Below, piece after piece: positions 8,650 to 20,370 of a DNA stretch of 64,000 bases. Within the stretch, counting starts at the first letter, position 1, and every line of letters begins with the position of its first letter. The notes below the pieces were generated by a model. It saw only the letters and a program-made list of their open reading frames with translations, ran no database searches and was not told the origin of the DNA. Made by a program: the position numbers and the translations under genes. The stretch is from contig JBQTJJ010000001.1 in the NCBI GenBank assembly GCA_052387235.1, forward strand, positions 7,688 through 71,687, read 5' to 3'. Source of the DNA: JBQTJJ01 sp052387235. GTDB taxonomy: Bacteria; Actinomycetota; Acidimicrobiia; Acidimicrobiales; GCA-2861595.

Positions 8650-8829
8650 ATGACCGACTCTCCCGACGACTTCGTTCCCGAGGCCGACAGCCAGGAGCAG
8701 CACCAGGCCGCCATCCCTCCCGACATGGGCAACGAGGCGGTGGAGATAGGCGCCGACGTGCCCGAGGCGGATGCCATCGAGCAGGCCCTCCCCGGCCCGC
8801 TGCCGGACGAGGACGAGGCGCCCCGGTAG
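8650..8829 (+). CDS. Small acidic hypothetical protein
   Basis: A 59-residue product from the ATG at 8650, 13 bp after the stop of the phosphatase gene. It is strongly acidic, Pro/Glu/Asp-rich (e.g. DFVPEADSQEQHQAAIPPDM), and predicted disordered with no membrane segment. A TAGGTT hexamer, overlapping the previous stop, lies 10 nt upstream and could act as a -10 element. Unrecognised. Coding is supported by strong G/C at third positions and by the fit between two genes on the same strand, but the short length leaves doubt. Confidence 0.5.
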   Translation: MTDSPDDFVPEADSQEQHQAAIPPDMGNEAVEIGADVPEADAIEQALPGPLPDEDEAPR

Positions 8830-8914
8830 GAGCCAGGCCCCGGCGGCTGCGTTCGCCGCCGGCACAGGAGGGGTAAGGGCGCGATGCCCGCCGTCGCCAA
8901 GGAGGACGACGCCC

Positions 8915-9898
8915 ATGCCTGCCATCGAGCTCGGCTTCGCCATCTCGAGCGAGGAGCACCCGCCCCACGACCTGGTGCGCCAGGCCGTGCGGGCCGAGGA
9001 GACCGGGTTCGCCTTCGTCGGCGTCTCGGACCACTACCACCCGTGGGTGCGGGCCCAGGGCCACAGCCCCTTCGTCTGGGGCGTGCTCGGCGCCATCGCC
9101 CAGGCGACGGAGCGCATCCGGGTGGGCACGGGCGTCACCTGTCCAACGGTGCGGCTGCACCCGGCCATCGTGGCCCAGGCCGCGGCCACCGCCGGATGCC
9201 TGATGCCGGGCCGGTTCTTCCTGGGCGTGGGCAGCGGCGAGGCCCTCAACGAGCACATCCTCGGCGACCGCTGGCCGCCAGCGCCGGTGCGCCTCGAGAT
9301 GCTGGAGGAGGCCATCGCCGTGATCCGGCTGCTCTGGGAGGGCGGTAGCAGGGACCACTACGGCAGGCACTACACGGTCGAGGACGCCACGGTGTTCGAC
9401 CTGCCCGACCCGCTCCCCGAGATCGTGGTGGCCGGATCGGGGGCCAGGGCAGCGTCCCTCGCGGCCCGGGCCGGCGACGGGTTCTGGGGCACGGCACCGA
9501 GCCGGGAGACCTTGGACGCGTTCGAGGCGGACGGTGGCGCCGGCAAGCCCCGCTACGGCCAGGCCACGGTGTGCTGGGCCGAGGACGAGCACCAGGCCCG
9601 CAAGACGGCCCTGCAGGTGTGGCCCAATGCCGGCGTGACCGGCCAGCTGTCGCAGGACCTTCCCACGCCGCTGCACTTCGAGGCGGCCGCCGAGATGGTG
9701 ACCCTCGACGATGTGGCCCAGAAGGTGGTGTGCGGTCCCGACCTTGCCCGCCACGTCGGGCTGGTGAGGAAGTACGCCGACGCCGGCTACACCCACGTCT
9801 ACCTGCACCAGGTCGGCCCCGACCAGGAGGGCTTCTTCCGGTTCTGCGTGCGCGAGCTGCTGCCGGCCCTGGCCGACCAGGGCCTGCTGGCCGGCTGA
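8915..9898 (+). CDS. F420-dependent LLM-class oxidoreductase, glucose-6-phosphate dehydrogenase family
   Basis: The product is 327 residues. The ATG at 8915 has an excellent ribosome site (AAGGAGG) and gives the canonical N-terminus; the longer open frame is not used. The bacterial luciferase-like (LLM) TIM-barrel pattern is clear: ELGFAISSEEHPP, EETGFAFVGVSDHYHPW with the conserved DH pair, RVGTGVTCP and FLGVGSGEALNEH. The GSGEALNEH segment and overall length match the F420-dependent glucose-6-phosphate dehydrogenase/related family rather than the tetrahydromethanopterin reductases. Such enzymes reduce coenzyme F420 by oxidising a sugar phosphate or a related substrate in the cytoplasm. Whether glucose-6-phosphate itself is used cannot be told from the sequence. 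Confidence 0.85.
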   Translation: MPAIELGFAISSEEHPPHDLVRQAVRAEETGFAFVGVSDHYHPWVRAQGHSPFVWGVLGAIAQATERIRVGTGVTCPTVRLHPAIVAQAAATAGCLMPGRFFLGVGSGEALNEHILGDRWPPAPVRLEMLEEAIAVIRLLWEGGSRDHYGRHYTVEDATVFDLPDPLPEIVVAGSGARAASLAARAGDGFWGTAPSRETLDAFEADGGAGKPRYGQATVCWAEDEHQARKTALQVWPNAGVTGQLSQDLPTPLHFEAAAEMVTLDDVAQKVVCGPDLARHVGLVRKYADAGYTHVYLHQVGPDQEGFFRFCVRELLPALADQGLLAG

Positions 9899-9922
9899 GC
9901 GGGTCGGGAGGCCCGGGACGAC

Positions 9923-10957
9923 GTGCCCCGGCTGCGGCGGGTCGACTGCTCTGCCCCCGGGATCGAGCGCCGGCGGGCCGGCCGCGGCTTCGTCTACCTC
10001 GCCGGTGGCCGCCGGGTCACGGACCCCGACGTGCTGGCCCGGATCCGGGCGCTCGCCATCCCGCCGGCGTGGACCGGCGTGTGGATCTGCTCCGATCCCG
10101 ACGGGCACCTCCAAGCCGTGGGGGTCGACGCCGCCGGTCGCAAGCAGTACCGGTACCACGACGCCTGGCGGGTGCGCCAGGACCAGGAGAAGTTCGACCA
10201 CATGCTGGACTTCGCGCGGGCCCTGCCCGGGCTTCGCCGTGTGATCGCCTCCGACCTGGCCGGCACCGAGCTGTCGCGACCGAGGGTGCTGGCGTGCGCC
10301 ACCCGCCTGCTGGACATCGGGTTCTTCCGCATCGGCACCGAGGGCTACGCAGAGCAGAACCAGAGCTACGGACTCGCCACCATCCGCAAGCGCCACGTCC
10401 GGGTCCTCGATCGGGAGGTCCGCTTCGACTACGTGGCGAAGGGCGGGAAGCAGCGCATCCAGTCGGTGGTCGACCCCGAGGTGGCCGAGGTCGTGGATGC
10501 GCTCAAGCGCCGGCGCGGCGGCGGACCGGAGCTGCTGGCCCACAGGGATGGCCGGCGCTGGCACGACGTCAGGTCCGGGGACATCAACTCCTACATCAAG
10601 GACGCCACCGGCGCCGACTTCACGGCCAAGGACTTCCGGACCTGGAACGCCACCGTCCTGGCCGCCGTGAGCCTGGCCGTGGCCAGGCACGCGGCGTCAC
10701 CCTCCGCCCGCAAGCGGGCGGTGGCATGGACCATGAAGGAGGTGGCGTTCTGGCTCGGCAACACCCCGGCGGTGTGCCGGTCCTCCTACGTGGACCCGAG
10801 GATCGTGGATCGCTATCGGGCCGGCGTCACCGTCGCCGGCGACCTGACCCGCCTCGGCGAAGGCACGGCGTTCGGCCAGCTGTCGACCCAGGGTGCGGTG
10901 GAGCGGGCCGTCCTCGCCCTGTTGGACGAGGCCCCGGCCGCCGGGGCAGTGGCCTGA
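9923..10957 (+). CDS. DNA topoisomerase IB
   Basis: The product is 344 residues from a GTG at 9923. It is a eukaryotic/poxvirus-type topoisomerase IB: the catalytic core contains YRYHDAWRVRQDQEKFDH (DNA-binding and active-site Lys/Arg region), IGTEGYAEQNQSYGLATI, and the C-terminal AKDFRTWNATVLAA. The nucleophilic tyrosine is Y289 in SSYVDPR. The enzyme relaxes positive and negative supercoils through a 3'-phosphotyrosine link without ATP. Bacterial homologues are scattered and of about this length. It stands alone; a strong hairpin follows the gene. Confidence 0.92.
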   Translation: MPRLRRVDCSAPGIERRRAGRGFVYLAGGRRVTDPDVLARIRALAIPPAWTGVWICSDPDGHLQAVGVDAAGRKQYRYHDAWRVRQDQEKFDHMLDFARALPGLRRVIASDLAGTELSRPRVLACATRLLDIGFFRIGTEGYAEQNQSYGLATIRKRHVRVLDREVRFDYVAKGGKQRIQSVVDPEVAEVVDALKRRRGGGPELLAHRDGRRWHDVRSGDINSYIKDATGADFTAKDFRTWNATVLAAVSLAVARHAASPSARKRAVAWTMKEVAFWLGNTPAVCRSSYVDPRIVDRYRAGVTVAGDLTRLGEGTAFGQLSTQGAVERAVLALLDEAPAAGAVA

Positions 10958-10981
10958 GCGCTCGAGCCGGGCCCGGACGCG

Positions 10982-11026
10982 CACGTACCGGGAAAGCCGG
11001 CTATAGCTCGGCTCTCCCGGTACGTG
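10982..11026. terminator. Hairpin terminator between convergent genes
   Basis: A 12-bp perfect stem (10982-10993 with 11015-11026, core ACGTACCGGGA/TCCCGGTACGT) is extended inward by a second stem, AGCCG/CGGCT (10995-10999 with 11009-11013), around the loop GCTATAGCT. It lies 24 bp after the topoisomerase stop and upstream of the convergent gene end at 11142, so it could act on both transcripts. There is no U-tract, as is common for high-GC actinobacterial terminators. Confidence 0.75.
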
Positions 11027-11141
11027 GGGCTCCCGGGGGGCGGGACGCTCACAGTTCTGCCCACGCCCCGTCGGGCCCAAACACGTTCTCCGAGAAAAAT
11101 TCTCCTGGCCTGCCGCTGCTCCGGCGCCTGGAGGCGACCTC

Positions 11142-12320
11142 CTAGCCCGGAGGGGCGATGGTGTCGTCCACGGGCTGGTCCCGGTCTGCCTCCCCCTCCT
11201 CGATGAACCGCTCCTCGCCAGGGCGGGACGGGTCGTCGCCGGCCGTCCGCCGGCGCACGTCGTCGATCTCGTCGCCCAGGGCATCCAGAAGCTGCTGGGG
11301 TTGGCTGTCCGTGCCGCCGTCGGCGGTCGTCGCTTCCGTTTCGTCGTTCATGGCGGTGGTGTACCCCGGGACGCGGCCCCTCCACCCATCGGGCACGCCC
11401 CCCTCGCCCCGAAGGGAGCGGGCGCAGGCCACGCCGGCCGTGGCGCCGCCCGCCGCCGCCACCTGCAGGAGCTGCAGGCCGGGCGTCACGTCACCAGCGG
11501 CGTACACGCCCGGTACCGACGTGGCCTGCTGGTGGTCGACCTCGATGCAGCCCTCCGGCGTGAGGCGGCAGCCCAGCTGGCGGGCCAGGTCGACCCGCGG
11601 CTCGTGGGCGATCGAGAAGAACGCCAGCTGGCACGACAGCACGTCGCCACCCCGCAGCCGAACCCCCTCCAGCCGGCCCCGCCGGCCCAGGAGCTCGACG
11701 GCGTCGTCCTCCAGCACGGGCACGCCGGCCTCCGCAAGCCGGCGCCGGCAGCCGGCGTCACCCTCGAACGGCCGGCCGTCGGTGACGATCACCACATCGC
11801 GGGCCCAGCCGAGGAGGGTGAGGGCGAAGCCGGTGACGTCCTCGTTCCAGCCGAACACCACCACCTCGGCGTCCCGGGCCTCGTAGCCGTCGCAGGTCGG
11901 GCAGTGGAACACGTCTGCCCCGTAGTGCTCGAAGAAGCGATCGACCTCGGGGAAGCGGTCCTCCACGCCGGTGGCCAGCACCAGCCGGCGGGCCGCGACC
12001 TCGCCTCCGCCGGTCGCCACCACGAAGACCCCGTCGTCCCGCCGCCGGGCCCGCGTGGCCGGCGTGGCCCGGAACGTGGCCTCCTCGTACCGGGACACCT
12101 CCTCGCGTGCCCGCTCCAGCAGTGCGCCGGGGTGCACGGGGTCCGCTCCGAGGTAGCCATGGGCCTGGTCGACCCAGCGGTTCCGGGGCTCGCCGCCGTC
12201 GAGCACCACCACCGAGCGGCGGTACCGGGCGATCCAGGTCGCGGCGGCCAGACCGGCGGCGCCGCCCCCCACCACGACGGCGTCGTGGACCGGCCCGGCC
12301 CGCCCGTCGGGCCCGCTCAT
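11142..12320 (-). CDS. Thioredoxin-reductase-like flavoprotein with C-terminal acidic extension
   Basis: The product is 392 residues from the ATG at 12320, which overlaps the treZ stop. The first roughly 305 residues are a pyridine-nucleotide-disulfide oxidoreductase: FAD motif VVVGGGAAGLAAATW, redox pair in HCPTCDG, and the FAD-binding end VPGVYAAGDVT. Similar proteins reduce thioredoxin-like or low-molecular-weight disulfides with NADPH. The last roughly 70 residues, from MNDETEATTADGGTD to the end DDTIAPPG, are acidic and resemble small stand-alone actinobacterial proteins with the same ending. They are joined here in frame with no stop, so either a real fusion or an internal restart at that Met exists. 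It is the last gene of the trehalose operon. Confidence 0.82.
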   Translation of the reverse strand: MSGPDGRAGPVHDAVVVGGGAAGLAAATWIARYRRSVVVLDGGEPRNRWVDQAHGYLGADPVHPGALLERAREEVSRYEEATFRATPATRARRRDDGVFVVATGGGEVAARRLVLATGVEDRFPEVDRFFEHYGADVFHCPTCDGYEARDAEVVVFGWNEDVTGFALTLLGWARDVVIVTDGRPFEGDAGCRRRLAEAGVPVLEDDAVELLGRRGRLEGVRLRGGDVLSCQLAFFSIAHEPRVDLARQLGCRLTPEGCIEVDHQQATSVPGVYAAGDVTPGLQLLQVAAAGGATAGVACARSLRGEGGVPDGWRGRVPGYTTAMNDETEATTADGGTDSQPQQLLDALGDEIDDVRRRTAGDDPSRPGEERFIEEGEADRDQPVDDTIAPPG

Positions 12321-14047
12321 CCGGGCCGGGACCCGGTCACGGCCACCGTGTCGGGAGGGAGCCGGACGCCACCCCCGGGCTCGCGCGCCACGCCGTCCGA
12401 GGCCAGCAGGATCGGACCCCCGACCCCGAGCGTCACCGCCTCCGGGCCGAGGTTGACGGCGACGGTCACCGGGCCCCGCTCGAGGACGAGCCAGCCGGCC
12501 TCGTCGTCGACCCGGCACCGGACCCGGTCGAGTCGCCCGTCGCGCAGGGCCGGGAGGGAGCGGCGCAGGCCGATCAGGCGGCGGTGCCAGTCGAGCAGGG
12601 TGGCATGTGGCTCCCGCTCCGGCTCCCGCCAGTCCAGCTTCGAGCGCTCGAAGGTGCCCGGGTCCTGCGGGTCCGGGACCTCGTCGGGCTTCCATCCGAA
12701 GGCGGCGAACTCGGCCCGGCGCCCGTCGCGCACGGCCGCGCCGAGGGCGGGGTCCGCGTGGTCGGTGAAGTACTGGAAGGGCGTGCGGGCGCCCCACTCC
12801 TCGCCGGCGAAGACCATGGGCACGAAGGGCGCGGTGAGCACCAGCGCGGCGGCGACCTGCAGGCGCTCCGCCGACAGGAGGGCGGCGCTGCGCTCCCCCA
12901 GGGCCCGGTTCCCCACCTGGTCGTGGTTCTGGGCGAACCCGACGAGGCGGTGGCCGGGAAGGGTGGGGTCGAGGCGGCCGTGGCGCCTTTCCCGGGAGGC
13001 GGAGTACTCGCCGGCGTAGACGAAGCCCCGCCGGAGGGCGGTGGCCAGGTGGGCCAGCGAGCCGAAGTCGGCGTAGTAGCCGTCCCGCTCGCCGGTGAGG
13101 GCGGCGTGCAGGGCGTGGTGGAAGTCGTCGCTCCACTGGGCGTCCATCCCGTAGCCCCCGACCTCGCGACGGCGCACGACCCGGGGGTCGTTGAGGTCGC
13201 TCTCGGCCACCACGAACAGGTGGCGGCCGGTGGCCGCGGCCAGGTCCCCCACCGCCTCCCCCAGCTGCTCGAGGAGGTGGACGGCCGAGGTGTCGACGAT
13301 GGCGTGCACGGCGTCGAGGCGCAGGCCGTCCACGTGGTAGTCCCGCAGCCACATGAGGGCGTTGTCGACGAAGAAGGCGCGGACCTCGTCGCTCCCGGGA
13401 CCGTCCAGGTTGACGGCCCGGCCCCAGGGCGTGGCGTAGCGGTCGGTGAAGTAGGGCCCGAACTCGCCCAGGTGGTTGCCGTCCGGGCCGAGGTGGTTGT
13501 ACACGACGTCCAGCACCACGCCGATGCCCCGGGCGTGGCAGGCGTCCACCAGGCGCTTGAGCCCGAGGGGGCCGCCGTAGGCGGAGTGGGGGGCGAACAG
13601 GTCCACCCCGTCGTAGCCCCAGCCCCGGTCCCCCGGGAACTCGGCCACCGGCATCAGCTCCACCGCGTCCACGCCCAGGGCCACCAGGTGGTCGAGGCGG
13701 CCGATGACGGCGTCGAAGGTGCCTTCGGGCGTGAAGGTCCCCACGTGCAGCTCGTAGAGGACGGCAGAGGGCAGGTGGACGCCCCGCCAGCCGGCGTCGG
13801 ACCACTCGAACGAGCCGTGGTCGACGATCCGGGACGGGCCGTGGACGCCGGCGGGTTGGAAGGCGGAGCGTGGGTCGGGGCGTACCGGTCCCCCGTCCAG
13901 GACGAACCCGTAGTCGGTGCCGGGACCCGCCTCGGCGACCTCGGCCCGGTGCCAGCCGCCGCCGGCCGGCGCCATCGGCACCCGTCGCCCGCCCAGGTCG
14001 GCCTCGACGGTCCCGGCCAGGGGCGCCCACACCCGGAGCTCTGTCAT
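12317..14047 (-). CDS. treZ: Malto-oligosyltrehalose trehalohydrolase
   Basis: The product is 576 residues. The ATG at 14047 is chosen over an upstream in-frame start because it gives the normal N-terminus MTELRVWAPLAG. An N-terminal CBM48/E-set domain (about 1-90) precedes a GH13 barrel with the typical TreZ start YELHVGTFTPEGTFDA. Catalytic residues are the nucleophile Asp in GLRLDAVHAI, the acid Glu in VVAESDLND and the transition-state Asp in AQNHDQVGNR. The enzyme releases trehalose from the maltooligosyl-trehalose made by TreY. It is third in the operon glgX/treX-treY-treZ and overlaps the next gene by 4 bp. Confidence 0.93.
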   Translation of the reverse strand: MTELRVWAPLAGTVEADLGGRRVPMAPAGGGWHRAEVAEAGPGTDYGFVLDGGPVRPDPRSAFQPAGVHGPSRIVDHGSFEWSDAGWRGVHLPSAVLYELHVGTFTPEGTFDAVIGRLDHLVALGVDAVELMPVAEFPGDRGWGYDGVDLFAPHSAYGGPLGLKRLVDACHARGIGVVLDVVYNHLGPDGNHLGEFGPYFTDRYATPWGRAVNLDGPGSDEVRAFFVDNALMWLRDYHVDGLRLDAVHAIVDTSAVHLLEQLGEAVGDLAAATGRHLFVVAESDLNDPRVVRRREVGGYGMDAQWSDDFHHALHAALTGERDGYYADFGSLAHLATALRRGFVYAGEYSASRERRHGRLDPTLPGHRLVGFAQNHDQVGNRALGERSAALLSAERLQVAAALVLTAPFVPMVFAGEEWGARTPFQYFTDHADPALGAAVRDGRRAEFAAFGWKPDEVPDPQDPGTFERSKLDWREPEREPHATLLDWHRRLIGLRRSLPALRDGRLDRVRCRVDDEAGWLVLERGPVTVAVNLGPEAVTLGVGGPILLASDGVAREPGGGVRLPPDTVAVTGSRPG

Positions 14048-14120
14048 CCGGACACCCTTCCCCGAACTCGTCCGCACGACGACACCAGACCCACGCCGCC
14101 GTGCGGACCCCTCCGGGAGC

Positions 14121-16806
14121 TCACCCGTCCTGGCGCTCGAGCAGGGCCACCGGGAAGGCGGCCAGGAGGGAGCCGAGGGCCACGGTGCCGCCCGCCACCG
14201 GCTCCCCCGTGAGGACGTTGCGCCACGAGGCGCCGGGCAAGCGGACCGACGTGTCCTCCCAGCGGCCGGCCAGGCCCAGCACCAGGCGGGGCACCACCGT
14301 CGCCACCCGCCCGCCCCGGCTGAAGGCCACCACGTGACCGGCCCGGGCGCCGGCGGCGTGGAGGGGCTCGTAGGCGCCGCCGGGGCCGAAGGCCTCGGGC
14401 CGGCGCCGGCGGAGGTGGAGGGCCTCGTGCACCACGTGCAGCTTGGGCAGGCCGTCCTCGGCCCGGGCCCAGATGGCGCCGGCGCTGAGCCCGGGCAGCT
14501 CCCCCAGGAGGCGCCGCCGCAGCTCGTAGTCCACGGGCCGGCGGTTGTCGGGGTCCACCAGGCTGAGGTCCCACAGCTCGGTGCCCTGGTAGGTGTCGGG
14601 CACGCCGGGGGCCGTGAGGCGCACCAGCACCTGGGCCAGGGACGTGACCCGTCCCGGCTCCACCAGCGGCGCCACGAAGGCGGCCAGGTCGGCCTGGAAG
14701 CCCTGGTCGGCCATGACGCCCTCCACGAACGAGCGCAGGGCTGCGTCGTAGGCGGGATCGGGGTCGATCCACGACGTGTGGGACTTGGCCTCCTTGGACG
14801 CCTTCTCCATGTAGGTCACGGCCCGCTCCGCCGCGAGGGGCCAGGCGCCCACCAGGGTCTGGTACAGCAGGTACTCGGCGTTGGCGTCCGGCAGGCCGTC
14901 CGTGCGGTGGTCCTGGTTGGCCTTGACCCAGCGCCGCACCGCGTCGGCCCATTCCGCCGGCCGCTCGGACAGCAGGTGGAGGCGGGCCCGCACGTCCTCG
15001 CTGCGCTTGGTGTCGTGGGTGGACGTGGCCAGCATGGCCGTGGGCCGCCGGCGCTGCGCCTCGCCGGCCCAGCGGTGGAACTCCGACACCCGGGTGCCCC
15101 AGCTCCCCGGCGCGCCGCCCACCTCGTTGAGCGAGACCAGGGGCACGTAGGTGTAGAAGGCGGTGTCCTCGACGCCCTTGGCCATCACCGGCGCCGTCAC
15201 CTGCTGGAAGCGCCACACCAGCTCGGCCTCCGCCTCGCCCACCGCCCTCGGAAGTCCCGGGGCCCCGGCTGCCCGCCCCCGCAGCAGGAGCAGGTCGGCG
15301 AGGAAGGCGAACAGCTCGTCATCGAGATCGGGCCGGCGGGACGCGGCGTCGGACACGGCCGCCTCCACGAACCCGACGTCCGAGCCGGACACCGCCCCGG
15401 CGTCGGGCCGGACGTAGGTCCGGTAGACGGGGAACGAGGCCACCACCTCGCGCAGCACCTCGTGCAGCTCGTGGCGGGTGTAGTCCCGGTACCGCCGGTT
15501 CCGCTCGCACACCTGCACGAACTGGCCCGTGAGGCGGTTGAGGTCGGCGCCCAGGATCGACCGCACCACCAGGTGCTTCTTGTCCAGGGCCACGTCGTCG
15601 AAGGCGGTGGGCTCGCCCGTCGCGCCGGCGTAGACGTCGAGCAGCGGCTCCCGGCCGTCCGGGTCCACGAACAGGCCGCCGACCACGTTGAGGAAGTCGT
15701 ACCCCGTGGTGCCCGCCACCGGCCACGAGGGAGGCAGCTCCTCGCCGGGCTCGAGGATCTTCTCGACCACTGTCCAAGCGCCCCCGCTGGCCTCGTGGAG
15801 CCGGTGGAGGTAGCCCTCGGGGTCGCGCAGCCCGTCGGGGTGGTCGATCCGCAGGCCGTCGACCCACCCGTCGGCCACCCAGCGCAGCAGCAGCTCGGAG
15901 GTGTCGTCGAACACGACCGGGTCCTCGACCCGGACGCCGACGAGGGTGTTGATGTCGAAGAAGCGCCGGTAGTCCAGCTCCCGCCCCGCCGTGCGCCAGT
16001 AGGCCAGGCGGTAGTTCTGCCGCTCCAGGAGGCCGTCCAGGGCGTCCCAGTCCGCGTTGATGCGCTCGACCTGGCTGTCCACCGCCGCCGACGCCTCCGC
16101 GTCGCCGAGGAGGAGGGCGGCGAGGCGGGAGCGGAGCACCTCTTTGTCCCGGTGGCGCTCCCGCACGCTCTCCCTGTCGGTGGCGGTGGAGTGCGGGAGC
16201 CGGCCCAGGGCGGCGCCGATCGACTCGAGCTCGTCGTTGCCGCATACCTCGGCCGCGGCCGACAGCAGCCGGTCCAACGAGCGGGGCGCGACCGGGACGG
16301 CGTGCTCGTGGTAGAGGATGGCGAACGACCCGCCCTCCCGGACCAGGCGCAGCTCCCCGGCCTCCAGCACCCGCCCGTAGTGGTCGCCCAGCACCGGCAG
16401 GAGCACCGTGTCACGGAGCTTGGCCTCGGGCGGGTCCCAGTCCACGTCGAAGTGGGCGGCGTACACGCTGGCCGGGCCGTTCTCCAGCACGTCCCACCAC
16501 CAGGCGTTGCCCCGGCCTCCCACCGCCATGTGGTTGGGGACCACGTCGAGCACGTGGCCGAGCCCTGCCTCCCGCAGGGCGGCACGGAGCCTCCCGTGCC
16601 CTGCCTCGCCGCCGAGCTCGGAGCTGACCCGGGTGTGGTCCACCACGTCGTAGCCGTGCGTGCTGCCCGGCGCGGCCTGGAGGACCGGGGAGGTGTAGAG
16701 GTGGGTCACCCCGAGGTCGGCCAGGTAGGCGGCGGCGGCGGCGGCCTCGTCGAACCCGAACCCCGGCGTGAGCTGGACCCGGTAGGTGGACCGGGCCGGT
16801 GCGTCC

Positions 16807-16817
<11 letters not shown>
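14121..16817 (-). CDS. treY: Maltooligosyl trehalose synthase
   Basis: The product is 898 residues, a bit longer than typical TreY. A GTG at 16817 lies 11 bp inside the end of glgX. The N-terminus STYRVQLTPGFGFDEAA and following YLADLGVTHLYTSPVLQA are diagnostic of TreY, a GH13 intramolecular transglucosylase. Further landmarks are HGYDVVDHTRVSSELGG, DVVPNHMAVG, GLRIDHPDGLRDP (nucleophile) and TSTHDTKRSEDVRAR near residue 600. It converts the reducing end of malto-oligosaccharides to an alpha,alpha-1,1 link, feeding TreZ. The three-gene order is the standard TreX-TreY-TreZ route from glycogen to trehalose. Confidence 0.94.
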
Positions 16818-18903
<2,086 letters not shown>

Positions 18904-18909
18904 CCGGCA

Positions 18910-18915
18910 ACGCTA
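18910..18915 (-). promoter_or_regulatory. Putative -10 element of the glgX-treY-treZ operon (leaderless)
   Basis: On the minus strand TAGCGT is followed by 6 nt and the glgX ATG. The same arrangement (TAGCGT, 6 nt, ATG) precedes the trehalose-6-phosphate synthase gene at 26578. No ribosome site intervenes, which fits transcription starting at the A of ATG. No clear -35 is visible. Confidence 0.4.
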
Positions 18916-19065
18916 GTGCTCCGATTCGACCTTTCCCGACGCGTCCGCCGGAGACGCGCCGGCCGCGGCGAAGAGACTGTCGGCCGGACTCAGGATGCCG
19001 TCAGAAATGGGGACCTCGTCGAACTCCGGGAAAGACATTGCATTCGCGACCCCGCAGTGCTTCAT
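18913..19065 (-). CDS. Possible small protein in the glgX upstream region
   Basis: A 50-codon open frame on the minus strand (starts MKHCGVANAMSFPEFDEVPI) runs from 19065 to a TAG at 18913, between the divergent glgX and binding-protein genes. A second Met allows a 41-residue form from 19038. Third positions are mostly G/C but less so than in neighbours, no ribosome site is visible, and its stop overlaps the proposed glgX -10. It may be a small peptide or chance; support is weak. Confidence 0.22.
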   Translation of the reverse strand: MKHCGVANAMSFPEFDEVPISDGILSPADSLFAAAGASPADASGKVESEH

Positions 19066-19110
19066 TTTGAGCGCTGACGAAGTCCCCGAGCACCAGCGGA
19101 ACGGACGTTG

Positions 19111-20370
19111 ATGGAACTCGCCAGAAGGCGGCCCCGCGTCGTCACCCTGGTCCTCACAGGTGTCCTCGCCCTCGTCGGGGCCGGCTGTGCCGGCGAATCG
19201 GACGATGCCGCCACCACCCTCCGGGTCCTGATGACCGACGACTGGGTCACAGCCCCGTTCGTCTCCGCCGTCAAGGACTTCGAACGGGACCACCCCGGCG
19301 TCCGGGTCGAGGTGGAGCGGGCGCCGATCAGCCACATGCTGGACACGGTCTCGGCCCAGACGCGCGACGGCCAGGCGCCCGACGTGGTCCAGGCCCACGC
19401 CTTCTCGGCCGCGGCCCAGGGCCTGGCCCAGCCCGTCGACGATCTCTGGGAGGCGTCGCTGAAGACGTCGGAGTTCCTGCCCGGTGCCATCGACGACGTG
19501 ACCTGGGGCGATCGGCTCTACGGCGTGCCCCTGGACACCAACGCCATGTTCCTGATCGTGAACAAGGAGCACTATCAGGCGGCCGGGCTGACCCCGCCGT
19601 CCGGCCGCTCGACGTTCGAGGAGTTCGAGGCCACGGCGCGGTCCCTGGCCGCGGCGGGCGGTGAGCGGCGGGCCATCGCCATTCCCACCAGCACCTGGTG
19701 GACCTACGGCTGGATCAAGGCCAACGGCGGCGAGGTCATCAGCGTCGACCCCGGCGGGCAGGTGCGCCTCAGCCTCGATGCGCCCGAGGTGGTGGAGGCC
19801 CTCGACTTCCTCTCCCGCCTGGTCAAGGCGGGGCTGGCCTTCCCGCCGCAGGCCGCCGACTCCCACAGCAACGACGCCCTCTCGCTCTTCCGGTCCGGCC
19901 GGGCCGCCACCCTGGCGTCAGGATCGTGGGACCTCAGCATCCTGGGCAAGGACCCCGGCGCGGCGCGCTACGACTCGGCGCTGCTGCCCCAGGGCGCTGA
20001 CGCGTCCGGCACCGCCATGGGGGGGAGCAGCCTGTTCGTGCCCACCGGATCGGACAAGCGGGAGCTCGCCTTCGAGTTCATGGCCCACCTCGTCTCCGAC
20101 CGGTACGCGCTGCGGCTGGCCAAGGAGGAGGGACGCCTGCCGGTGCGGCCCCGGGTGTACGAGGACCCCTACTTCAAGAGCCCGGCGCTGGCCACCGTGA
20201 TCGAGCAGCTGCCCTCGGCCAGCCCGTTCAAGCTCACCGCCTTCCCCGATGCCCACGACGTGTTCGCCGGCGCCGTCGACGAGATCCTCCGCACCGGGGC
20301 CGACGCCACCGCTGCCATGAAGGACGCGCAACAGCGGGCCCAGGCCCTCGTGCCGCCGAAGTCCCCGTGA
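19111..20370 (+). CDS. Sugar-type ABC solute-binding lipoprotein
   Basis: The product is 419 residues from the ATG at 19111; a TTG directly before it is ignored. The lipoprotein signal ends LVGAGC with C26. The body is a family 1 extracellular solute-binding protein: LRVLMTDDWVTAPFVSAVKD, PDVVQAHAFSAAAQ, YGVPLDTNAMFLIVNKEHY, and a C-terminal RAATLASGSWDLS segment that closes the sugar site. These proteins usually deliver sugars to MalFG-type permeases. None is present here; instead the stop overlaps the start of a histidine kinase (GTGA). The likely role is as an extracytoplasmic ligand sensor for that kinase, although a distant permease could also use it. Confidence 0.85.
   Translation: MELARRRPRVVTLVLTGVLALVGAGCAGESDDAATTLRVLMTDDWVTAPFVSAVKDFERDHPGVRVEVERAPISHMLDTVSAQTRDGQAPDVVQAHAFSAAAQGLAQPVDDLWEASLKTSEFLPGAIDDVTWGDRLYGVPLDTNAMFLIVNKEHYQAAGLTPPSGRSTFEEFEATARSLAAAGGERRAIAIPTSTWWTYGWIKANGGEVISVDPGGQVRLSLDAPEVVEALDFLSRLVKAGLAFPPQAADSHSNDALSLFRSGRAATLASGSWDLSILGKDPGAARYDSALLPQGADASGTAMGGSSLFVPTGSDKRELAFEFMAHLVSDRYALRLAKEEGRLPVRPRVYEDPYFKSPALATVIEQLPSASPFKLTAFPDAHDVFAGAVDEILRTGADATAAMKDAQQRAQALVPPKSP

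Noticed and set aside
8648..10690. A 680-residue minus-strand open frame opposite the F420 dehydrogenase and topoisomerase genes
   Set aside because: High-GC antisense shadow; both plus-strand genes have clear family motifs and good starts.
12320..14030. Upstream extension of the thioredoxin-reductase-like frame to 14030 (962 residues in all)
   Set aside because: It is the out-of-frame shadow of treZ; the ATG at 12320 overlapping the treZ stop gives a normal flavoprotein N-terminus.
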